Of a DNA stretch of 64,000 nt, positions 24,768-32,511 are shown one piece after another. The notes below the pieces were generated by a model that did not search any database, had not been told where the DNA came from, and saw only the letters and a list, made by a program, of their open reading frames with translations. A program made the translations under genes and the position numbers. The stretch is from Microseira sp003486305 (lineage in GTDB: Bacteria; Cyanobacteriota; Cyanobacteriia; Cyanobacteriales; Aerosakkonemataceae): assembly GCA_031969655.1 (NCBI GenBank), contig DALYJX010000004.1:1-64000 (forward strand). Reading direction: 5' to 3'. How positions within the stretch are numbered: position 1 is the stretch's first letter; each line of letters starts with the position of its first letter.

Positions 24768-26225
24768 ATGTCCACCATACCCTGTGAAGACCAGCTCGCC
24801 AAATTTCAACAATTTCGCCAAGATTTATATGCCTTGTTCCCTAATAGCCGTGACAGTTTGATGGATTTACTGGATGCGCTGTCAGGAAATACCACGGCGA
24901 TTTCTCCCGTAGCATTATGCGAACATCCCTCGTTTCGTCGGGGTTATAGCGCTTTATACAAAGCTATTGTACAATTCTTCCAGCCAAGTTCCCCTGCATC
25001 AGCGACTGAAGAAAAAAAACTTTTTCAACAGTCTTTACTCAAAGCGTTCGCGCCATTAATTCCAGCACCAACCCAACGGAAGTTCCATTTATTTGGCCTG
25101 GATGCCACTCCCATGCCCCGCCCTTTTGCTAAAACTTTAGAAGACCGTGCATATATTCATCAACCTAATACCATTAAAGGTAATAAACCGATTAATATTG
25201 GGCATCTATATTCCCTGTTGTCTTTTTTACCCGAACGCACCCAAACTGCTCATATTCCTTGGTCTGTTCCTTTGTCAGGACAACGAGTCACAGCCGATTC
25301 TAACCCGATAGCAGTTGGCTTAGAACAAATAGAGACTGTGCTTTCTGATTGCCCAATTTTCCACCACAACCAATTATCTGTGCTGGCGGCAGATAGTTAT
25401 TATTCACAACGCCAGTTTCTGGACGCGCTTTGTGGTAAGCCCAATGCAATCATTGTGACAAGAGTGCGTAGTAATCGTGTCTTCTATCGTCAACCTGAAG
25501 TGGTTGAAGCAGTAAAGCGAGGACACTGCCGGTGGTATGGAGAGCGCTTCGATTTAAAAGATGAATCAATAAGGCATTCCCCTGATGAAATAGTAGAAAC
25601 AAGTTTTACAACTCGTCGTGGGCGAAACCTCAAAAAAACTATTACTTGTTGGCATCAGATGTTAATGCGGGGGACTAAAGAATATCCCATGCACCAACAT
25701 CCTTTTACTCTATTGCGAGTACAAGTAACTGATGAGATGACGGGTAACCCAATTTGGCGTCCGATGTGGTTAATTGTTATGGGGCAACGACGACATGAAT
25801 TAACGCCTCTGGAATTAGCCCATGCTTACCAACAACGATTTGATCTGGAGCATATGCTTCGTTTTGGTAAGCAACGATTATTAATGGGGTCGTTTCAAAC
25901 TCCAGATGTGGAGCATGAAGAAAACTGGGTACAACTAACTCTACTGGCTTATATGCAACTGTGGGCAGCGCGGGAATTAGTTGACAATCTGCCTCGCCCT
26001 TGGGAGAAATATCACTACAAAAAAAATCATCATTCTATTACACCCAGTTTAGTACAACGGGACTTCTACCGAATTATTAGACAAATTGGCACACCTGCCG
26101 AAACTCCCAAACCTCGTGGTTTTTCGACTGGCAGGATTACGGGTAACTTGAGAGAAAAAAGAAAGCGGCATCCGGTGATAAAAAAGGGTAAAAAAATGAA
26201 GTCTTCTAGACGAAAGACTGCTTAA
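24768..26225 (+). CDS. DDE transposase, intact
   Basis: A 485-residue RNase H-fold transposase of an IS701/DDE_5-like group. Probable catalytic residues are Asp in FGLDATPMPRPF (about 110), Asp in LAADSYYSQRQF (about 207) and Glu in QQRFDLEHMLRFGKQRLL (about 364). The C-terminus is basic (KRKRHPVIKKGKKMKSSRR). It starts 77 bp from the divergent small gene and ends 66 bp before the right inverted repeat, so the IS looks functional. The product is about 85-90% identical over the shared part to the truncated copy at 28609. Confidence 0.85.
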   Translation: MSTIPCEDQLAKFQQFRQDLYALFPNSRDSLMDLLDALSGNTTAISPVALCEHPSFRRGYSALYKAIVQFFQPSSPASATEEKKLFQQSLLKAFAPLIPAPTQRKFHLFGLDATPMPRPFAKTLEDRAYIHQPNTIKGNKPINIGHLYSLLSFLPERTQTAHIPWSVPLSGQRVTADSNPIAVGLEQIETVLSDCPIFHHNQLSVLAADSYYSQRQFLDALCGKPNAIIVTRVRSNRVFYRQPEVVEAVKRGHCRWYGERFDLKDESIRHSPDEIVETSFTTRRGRNLKKTITCWHQMLMRGTKEYPMHQHPFTLLRVQVTDEMTGNPIWRPMWLIVMGQRRHELTPLELAHAYQQRFDLEHMLRFGKQRLLMGSFQTPDVEHEENWVQLTLLAYMQLWAARELVDNLPRPWEKYHYKKNHHSITPSLVQRDFYRIIRQIGTPAETPKPRGFSTGRITGNLREKRKRHPVIKKGKKMKSSRRKTA

Positions 26226-26549
26226 AGTCTGCTAAGTATCCCTAATCGACCTCTTCTAGTTCGCGTATTATGCTCGCGAAGCATCTTTCTTTTGTCCAAA
26301 GTCCAAATCAAAACCTGGCGAGAGTTGGCATAGTGTATCATAATAAGGCTAAACGTTCTCCAGCTTTCTGGTCAAAAAAATCGACAGAAAAACTTTGCTA
26401 AATCCTGGTTAGATTGGACTCTCGTCATCAGATATGATACAAATAAGCCAAGATATCGTTCACATCAAGGGAGATTTGTGGCACAAGTAGCGCCCTGAGA
26501 AAGTGGCTTGCCAACCATTGGCGAAAGCACCCCGAGCAAGAGGTGTGAG

Positions 26550-27260
26550 ATGAACCCATCCGAATTCCAACACTGGTGTCAAACACTGCAACTAACAGCA
26601 GCCACCTGTGACTTAATAGCCGCCATTCGCGCTGCTCCCCCCTCACGCCGCGTGAAAGGAAGAGCAGGCAACGTCAGCGGCACCTACCCCAGCCGCAAAA
26701 TGGGAGTGACCATCCAATTTGAGAGCCACACCGTAGAACTGTGGGCCATTTACCAGATGGAACACGACCCCAATGTACTAGAGTTCTACGACCAACCACC
26801 CCCCTTCAAAGTTCAATACCAAAGCCAGTCTGGACGCAAAATAGCTCACTACCACACCCCAGACTTCTTCGTACTGCGAACAGATGGTGCCGCCATTGAA
26901 GAGTGGAAAACAGAAAACCAACTCCAGAAATTAAGCCAAAAATATCCCACCCGGTATCAACGCACAGAAGAAGGGACATGGCGATGCCCACCCGGTGAAG
27001 CTTATGCACAGTCGGTTGGCCTGGAATATCGAGTGCATTCAGATGCAGAGCTGCATCCCATTTTGATTCAAAATCTGATGTTTCTGGAAGACTACTTGGG
27101 AGTCACAACCACAGTCCCAGCATCAGTGCAAGCACAAGTGATTGAGCGAGTGCGCCCAGCGCCTGGTATTACTTTAGCTGCATTACTAGCAAGCTCTCCC
27201 GGAGTCAGAGCCAACGATGTGTACGCAATGTTGGCAACAGAACAGATGGCTCTCTCCTAA
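26550..27260 (+). CDS. TnsA-like transposon endonuclease, truncated by ISL3
   Basis: A 236-residue protein resembling the TnsA endonuclease of Tn7-like and related cyanobacterial transposons. The nuclease core shows VELWAIYQMEHDPNVLEFYD (acidic residue near 75), HTPDFFVLRTDGAAIEEWKTE (Asp and Glu-x-Lys near 108-126) and AYAQSVGLEYRVHSD. The last codons (MALS, stop) come from the ISL3 inverted repeat, which begins at 27248, so the native C-terminus and any following TnsB/TnsC genes are gone. No Cas gene, TniQ or CRISPR array is present. A TTG upstream start would add an unrelated head; the ATG at 26550 gives a natural N-terminus. Confidence 0.65.
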   Translation: MNPSEFQHWCQTLQLTAATCDLIAAIRAAPPSRRVKGRAGNVSGTYPSRKMGVTIQFESHTVELWAIYQMEHDPNVLEFYDQPPPFKVQYQSQSGRKIAHYHTPDFFVLRTDGAAIEEWKTENQLQKLSQKYPTRYQRTEEGTWRCPPGEAYAQSVGLEYRVHSDAELHPILIQNLMFLEDYLGVTTTVPASVQAQVIERVRPAPGITLAALLASSPGVRANDVYAMLATEQMALS

Positions 27261-27278
27261 GATATGTGATAAATATTT

Positions 27279-28429
27279 CTAATCGGAGAAGCTACATAGA
27301 AGGCGGGCGCGAAAGCTTTCAAAGTTTGTAAAACCATAACCTTGACGCATAATGAGTTTAGCTTTATTGTTAATACCTTCCATCACGCCGCTGGTTGTGC
27401 GACTGATAAAATAATTACAAATTCCTTCTAGATGAGAGCGAATTGTGCGGGCCACTTTACCATAAAGTACAATAGCTGTAGCTAACCATTTTTTCATCCT
27501 AATTAGGCCAGTTTTGACCGTCTGACTGGTTTGATAAATTTCTCTCAATTCTTCTTTCATTTCATAAGCTATCCTTAAGCAAGGTGATTGAGCCAAAATC
27601 TGCTCCAGTTTTTGGGTTTCCAACTCAGTTAAATCTGACGAGTTCTTCAGCAAGAGAAATCGACTACCTTGAGCTTTAATTCCCACTATTTGCCTCAACT
27701 TATTTAATCGCTGATTGACTAACTTCATCACATGAAATCTGTCAATAACCACAACAGCATTAGGAAAAACTTCTGCAATAACTTTCGGAAAGCCCGCCCA
27801 CATATCCACGCTCACTTCTTCTACTTTCTCTCTTATCTCTAATGGCTGCTGCTTCAAGGCTTCTATAATTTCTTCTTGTTGATGGCTGTCAATAACTTCT
27901 AACAAATTTCCAGTTTCAGCATTAGCAACCATTGTGATAAAATGTCTGTAGCCTTTGCGTTGACTGATTTCATCCATTGACAGCCGTTTTACTTGAGTCC
28001 AGTCTTTTTTTTTGAGCTACTAATTCGGCGGAAAATGCCTTCAACTTCAGCAGAGCTTAAGCCATCTGTACGACTAACTTCGGCGACACTTGAACTCAGT
28101 ACTCTCTCATAAATATTCTGTTCGTATCTGTTGGTATAATTTCGTCGCTCCGGCAAAAATTCTAGTCTTTCTGTACTATATCTTTGACATTTACTACAGT
28201 AAAATCGACGCCGGGGGACTCGCAAGTATACTGGTTTACCAAAACTGGGCAAATCTCTGACTAATATCTGAGTTGTTTGATGTAGTTCTTCTGTGTAATA
28301 ATTGCAGTGAGGACAGTGAGTTCCTTTATTTAAAAGTTTCAGGTAAAGGCAAACATAACCTTCTACTTCTTGGTATCCTTCTACAGTAGTTTCTGGTAAA
28401 TCCAGTAAATTATCTAGTACAGAAGTCAT
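27279..28429 (-). pseudogene. ISL3 transposase with frameshift at a 9-A run
   Basis: Two overlapping frames make one transposase. Residues 1-146 (27989-28429) carry the zinc-binding CPHC/CSKC part and the HTH. The rest (27279-27977, counted from an internal ATG) carries MDEISQRKGY with the first Asp and VVVIDRFHVMKLVNQRLNKL with the second. Frame changes at nine consecutive A on the coding strand (T run at 28004-28012), just after FRRISSSKKK. Either the copy is dead, or transcriptional/translational slippage restores the product; homopolymers this long often slip. Sequencing error is also possible. Confidence 0.8.
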
Positions 28430-28502
28430 GGGTTCCTGCCAAGGTTAGAGCGCTATAATATTTAATTTACCAGTTATTGCACTTGTTGACCCTCATTTTT
28501 AC

Positions 28503-28553
28503 ACAGAAACTCTGGCAAACCCTCCATTAAAGAGGGTTTGCCAGAGTTTCTGT
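28503..28553. repeat. 22-bp perfect hairpin inside the ISL3 5' leader
   Basis: Arms at 28503-28524 and 28532-28553 are perfectly complementary, with a 7-nt loop (CATTAAA). It lies between the transposase start and the upstream terminal repeat. A role in insulating the gene from outside transcription is possible. Confidence 0.9.
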
Positions 28554-28608
28554 CTTCAATGAATTGTTATTGATAATTTATATTTATCACACCATTTATG
28601 AGAGAGCC

Positions 28609-29495
28609 TGTTTTCTGATTGTCCAATTTTCCACCATAACCAATTGTCTGTGCTGGCGGCGGATAGTTATTATTCACAACGTCAGTTTCTTGACGCTTTG
28701 GGGAGTAAGCCTAATGCAATTATTGTGACAAGAGCGCGTAGCAATCGCGTTTTTTATCGTCAACCTGAAGCGGTTGAAGCTGTACAGCGAGGACACCGCC
28801 GATGGTATGGAGAGCGGTTTGATTTAAAAGATGAAGCTACTTGGCATGATGCTGATGAAATAGTAGAAACAAGTTTGACAACTCGTCGTGGGCGAAATCT
28901 AGATTTAACCATTACTTGTTGGCATCAGATGTTAATGCGGGGGACTAAAGAATACCCCATGCACCAACATCCTTTTACCCTATTGCGAGTACAAATAACT
29001 GAGCCAACGACGGGTAAGTTACTTTGGCGTCCGATGTGGTTAATTGTGATGGGGCAACGACGGCATGAATTAACGCTTATGGATTTAACTAATGCTTACC
29101 GGCAACGATTTGATCTGGAACATATGCTTCGTTTTGGTAAGCAGCGATTATTAATGGGGTCATTTCAAACTCCAGATGTGGAGCATGAAGAAAACTGGGT
29201 ACAACTAACAAAACTTGCTTACGTACAACTATGGGCAGCACGGGAATTAGTTGATAATCTGCCTCGCCCTTGGGAGAAATATTACCACAAAAAATATCAC
29301 CATTCCATCACACCGAGTTTGGTACAAAGGGACTTCTACCGAATTATCCGGCAGATTGGTACACCTGCTAAAACTCCCAAACCTCGTGGTTTTTCCGCAG
29401 GCAGGATGCCAGGTAACTTGAGGGAAAAAAGAAAGCGGCATCCGGTGATAAAAAAGGGTAAAAAAATCAAGTCTTCTTCGCGTTGGACTGCTTAA
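28609..29495 (+). pseudogene. DDE transposase, N-terminally truncated
   Basis: Matches residues from about 190 onward of the intact transposase at 24768. It keeps the second Asp (LAADSYYSQRQF) and the Glu (RQRFDLEHMLRF) but lost the first catalytic Asp (DATPMP). A GTG/ATG inside could start a 283-residue peptide, but this cannot be catalytic. Confidence 0.85.
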
Positions 29496-29576
29496 AGTCT
29501 GTTAAATATCCCTAATCAACCTCTATTAATTCGCGTCATAAACTCGCGAATCAGTTTTCTTTTGTCCAAAGTCCAA
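28609..29576 (+). mobile_element. Second copy of the two-gene IS, left part lost
   Basis: Right half of the same IS as at 24156, ending in the TTTGTCCAAAGTCCAA repeat at 29561-29576. The left inverted repeat, the small divergent gene and the first third of the transposase are missing, cut by the ISL3 element. Confidence 0.85.
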
Positions 29577-29783
29577 TCCATTGGAAGTCACAATATTGGC
29601 AAGTTCTTTCATGTAAGGTTCTTCCCATTTTTCCATCACTGGACGACCAAATATTTCCAGTTTCTCCTCAGTAAATGTAGCCCGTGCATCTTTCCATTCG
29701 CCGATATGTTGGGCGAATTTTCCTCCAGCAGCTTTAATTTTTAAAATACGGTTCTGTGGCTCCATCATTTTATTTTTTTCCAT
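29577..29783 (-). pseudogene. GAMT-like methyltransferase, N-terminal fragment
   Basis: First ~65 residues of a paralogue of the methyltransferase at 22809: WKDARATFTEEKLEIFGRPV and MEKWEEPYMKELANIVTSNG, stopping just before SAM motif I where the IS terminal repeat begins. It shares the orientation of the sulfotransferase/NRPS arm. So that arm probably once had its own guanidine methyltransferase. Confidence 0.75.
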
Positions 29784-30102
29784 TCAGGTAATCTTAATTT
29801 TTGAACAATTTTCCGGGGTGAGTTTTGTCGAGCTAATCCGAATGCGCCTGTGCTTGCTCTTTATACCATTTCTCCAAAATCGTGCAACAGTACCTAGAGT
29901 TTATCTCATTTAATTCCTAGAGGAACATTGTAGCAGACTTTTAGAGAACTGGCATTATTTCGTGACTCAATTTCGTAACTGAATATTTTGACCAAAACCA
30001 ACCCGGTACAAGCCCCCCCAATAGCGGGGGAAAGTTTTTGGTGGGAGTTCAAGCTCCCTCCTCTCAACCCGCCTCCTGCCTTCTGCCTCCTGCCTTCATT
30101 GA
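29784..30102. other. Intergenic region with a short STRR tract
   Basis: No gene. A CCTGCCTTCTGCCTCC heptamer stretch lies at 30069-30096 next to the sulfotransferase stop. Nothing else recognisable. Confidence 0.5.
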
Positions 30103-31371
30103 CTAACAATTTTTACCTTGATTCCGCTGATTCCAGTACCGATCGACTATCTCAAAAGAAACTTTGAATCGCTCTGAGTTTATCTTTTCTTTTTCCCAAT
30201 TTGAAGAAATTTTTGTATTGCCCTTTAAAATTCGCTCGATTAAGGGAACAATTTTTTCGGGTTGAGCAGTTTTTTGGTGCAGATGGAAGTTGGCGATCGC
30301 ATAGGCTTCAAAAGGGTGTGTATCTTCCAATTTTAATGTCTCACTTTGTGCGACCAAATCGTCTAGCTGCTCTAACGATGGCATAGCTACCTGTTCGGGG
30401 GCATAGAGCAGATCGAGATAAATCGGAATGACTCGCCAAATATGCTTTTGGGACTGGGGTGGAAAGGCATACGGACTTATATCTTCTCCCTCAACCAGCG
30501 GGTTTATTGTTTTACTGTTTCGTGCTTTACGTACTCCCTCTCTGTTGGGGTCTCCCAAATCAAATATCTTTGAATATGACTGTATATTTAAATTGTAGAT
30601 ACACGACTCAATATTATCCACTCCCAGATCTAATTTTTTTAAAATTTTTTCAATAGCATAGTAAGGATTCATTCTCATAATATTTAAATCCATAATTGCT
30701 ATTTTCTTGAAAGTTCCATCCAAAGAAGAGCGTACTGTTTTCACATGAGGAATTAATGCTTCCCATTCCTTTTTATTATTACTAATAACTGTCTCATCCA
30801 AACCTGGCCAGATGTTCTGTAAATTTAAAGATTCCATAGTGAGTGCGTTCTGTAATACAAATTCCCTATTTCGGTCCAATGCTCTATCGTCCTGAAAATA
30901 ATAGTAAGTAAAAAGGGATAAATCCGAAAAATATTGTGAATGGGGTTCCCGGATTGTGAACAGAAACTTTTCAGGAATCTGAATCCAGCGCTCCCAAATA
31001 GGTAGTTCAAAAAAGAAGGAAATATCCTTAACCAGAATTGTGGCGTGGTCTTTCTCTTTGAGAACCTCAAGAATCTGATTAACTATCACACCACAAGCTT
31101 TTTCATAAAGCTCAGTATTTAATGCTAAATTATTGGGTCTGAGGTCGCCACCCTGAGGGTGTCGAACAACCACAAATGGTTCATGAATTGCTCGATCGGC
31201 AAAGCTTGAAAAAATAACTTGAGCAATTGTAGACCCACTCCGCGCTGTTCCATGAACATAGATAATAGAAGCTTTTCCTGACGCTACTAGCTGTTTTAAT
31301 GTTTGTTCATTCATAACGACTAATCTCTTGTTAAGTTTTTCCAAATGCTCTCTATCATAGTTTTGGTGCAT
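30103..31371 (-). CDS. PAPS-dependent sulfotransferase-like protein
   Basis: A 422-residue P-loop sulfotransferase. The 5'-phosphosulfate loop is VHGTARSGSTIAQ (about 40-52), and the 3'-phosphate motif is FTIREPHSQYFSDL (about 128-141). An intervening helix and HEPFVVVRH follow the family layout. The C-terminal ~120 residues are helical and not shared with small sulfotransferases. It would transfer sulfate from PAPS to a hydroxyl, guanidine or amine of the cluster product. It is the last gene of the minus-strand biosynthetic arm, 82 bp after the oxygenase stop, and is followed by an STRR tract and the methyltransferase fragment. A Met at residue 20 is an alternative start. Confidence 0.78.
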   Translation of the reverse strand: MHQNYDREHLEKLNKRLVVMNEQTLKQLVASGKASIIYVHGTARSGSTIAQVIFSSFADRAIHEPFVVVRHPQGGDLRPNNLALNTELYEKACGVIVNQILEVLKEKDHATILVKDISFFFELPIWERWIQIPEKFLFTIREPHSQYFSDLSLFTYYYFQDDRALDRNREFVLQNALTMESLNLQNIWPGLDETVISNNKKEWEALIPHVKTVRSSLDGTFKKIAIMDLNIMRMNPYYAIEKILKKLDLGVDNIESCIYNLNIQSYSKIFDLGDPNREGVRKARNSKTINPLVEGEDISPYAFPPQSQKHIWRVIPIYLDLLYAPEQVAMPSLEQLDDLVAQSETLKLEDTHPFEAYAIANFHLHQKTAQPEKIVPLIERILKGNTKISSNWEKEKINSERFKVSFEIVDRYWNQRNQGKNC

Positions 31372-31453
31372 TTGCTAATCTATAGATTATTGACAAATGC
31401 ACTATAGTTTTAACCTGTCAGCAATAATAACCGAGTGAGATTGATTGACTTTT

Positions 31454-32452
31454 TCAGAGCAATTCGCACAACAGTTGTTTGGCAATAGCTTGCCTATTTG
31501 GACTAAGCTGTATACCTGCGCAAACAGAAATAGCAGGTTTTCTATTTTCTACCTCTGCATTTGTATAGGGTTCATATAGGTCGTAGACCTGTTGATATTT
31601 TAGTTGACAGACAGGGTTAATGAAAAATTTTTCCGTATCTGCAATCCACACTACGTTCAGCAAACGGGATTTTTCTGTACGTTCTTTGAAAGCTTCTCGA
31701 CCGTGGATGACTCTGAAATTATCTACGATTAAAATTTCTCCTGGCTGTAAATAGAAACGCTTCTGGTACTTGGGGTTGGATATGTATTTACTGTGGAAAA
31801 GCTTGATGGCATCGCCAGCTGACTCTTCTACCAAAGTAGTAAAATCATAGCGCCAGCGAATTCTCCAAGTTTCAGAAGAAATTCGTTCAAAAACCGACGA
31901 ACAAGCCAGTTGGTCACCACGAGCGTAGGCAACGCAAGGTTTCAACAAGACTTTAACTAAATCGGAATCCCAATCCAGAGCATCCTCTAACACCCGTTGG
32001 CTATCCACTAACACGCTAGCACCGCCTTCTTCTGCCGTGTTCACCATCTGTAGAACAACTAGTTTCGGGGGGCTAATCTGCAAGAGACGACCATCTTTTG
32101 TTTTAGCGATTCCCAAAAGAAAAGCTCCGTCTGTGTGACACGGGAACTCTTGCGCCGTATTGCTTAAGTATTGGTTTTGAGAAGTTAGTATATTTTTATT
32201 GCCGTTATTAAAAGTACTAACTTCTGCAATTCCCCATTCATCACTACCTAAACTACGTTGGGGGTTACCAAAATATTTAGCCAATTCTAGGAGAACTGAG
32301 CGGTCGGTGCTTCCCGCCTGAATCACACAGTATCCATCTGTTTCAATCTGGTATTTAACTTGGTTAAAAACTTCTTTCCACTCTTGGTTATTTGGTCGAT
32401 CGAAAGAAATTAAATTGTGCGCTGTGGGTTCTGAGATGTGTATTTTTTCCAT
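31454..32452 (-). CDS. TauD/gamma-butyrobetaine-type Fe(II)/2-oxoglutarate oxygenase
   Basis: A 332-residue oxygenase with the canonical facial triad: HxD in FPCHTDGAFLLG (about 112-114) and the distal His in FRVIHGREAFKERTEKSRLL (about 269), followed by the 2-oxoglutarate-binding Arg. YCVIQAGSTDRSVLLELAKY near the N-terminus fits the TauD/TfdA fold. It uses HxD, unlike the HxE enzyme at 21430, so the two are not recent duplicates. It lies 59 bp downstream of the PKS stop in the same direction, so it is very probably in the same operon and hydroxylates or desaturates the assembly-line product or a precursor. Confidence 0.82.
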   Translation of the reverse strand: MEKIHISEPTAHNLISFDRPNNQEWKEVFNQVKYQIETDGYCVIQAGSTDRSVLLELAKYFGNPQRSLGSDEWGIAEVSTFNNGNKNILTSQNQYLSNTAQEFPCHTDGAFLLGIAKTKDGRLLQISPPKLVVLQMVNTAEEGGASVLVDSQRVLEDALDWDSDLVKVLLKPCVAYARGDQLACSSVFERISSETWRIRWRYDFTTLVEESAGDAIKLFHSKYISNPKYQKRFYLQPGEILIVDNFRVIHGREAFKERTEKSRLLNVVWIADTEKFFINPVCQLKYQQVYDLYEPYTNAEVENRKPAISVCAGIQLSPNRQAIAKQLLCELL

Positions 32453-32511
32453 AAGAGGCGATTGATGAAATTAAACAGGCAATTTATTTTGTTCGGGGTA
32501 TTGAGACAACG

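Larger units (their letters stand above)
24156..26306. mobile_element. 2.15-kb insertion sequence with two divergent genes
   Basis: Bounded by 16-bp perfect inverted repeats, TTGGACTTTGGACAAA at 24156-24171 and its complement at 26291-26306. Inside are a transposase (+) and a small divergent gene (-) sharing a ~75-bp promoter region. No target duplication was found, in line with rearranged flanks. A second, 5'-truncated copy ends with the same repeat at 29561-29576. Confidence 0.85.
27248..28608 (-). mobile_element. ISL3-family insertion sequence (1361 bp)
   Basis: Ends GGCTCTCTC...TAA...GTGATAAATAT at 27248 and its inverted counterpart ending at 28608, an imperfect ~29-bp repeat with the GGCTCT start typical of ISL3. 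The flanking octamers (27240-27247 and 28609-28616) do not match, so the element sits at a recombination junction: a TnsA-like gene on one side, a decapitated transposase on the other. Confidence 0.85.

Noticed and set aside
26550..27260. CRISPR-associated transposon (CAST)
   Set aside because: Only a TnsA-like gene is visible. No TnsB, TnsC, TniQ, Cas12k, Cascade gene or array lies in the window.
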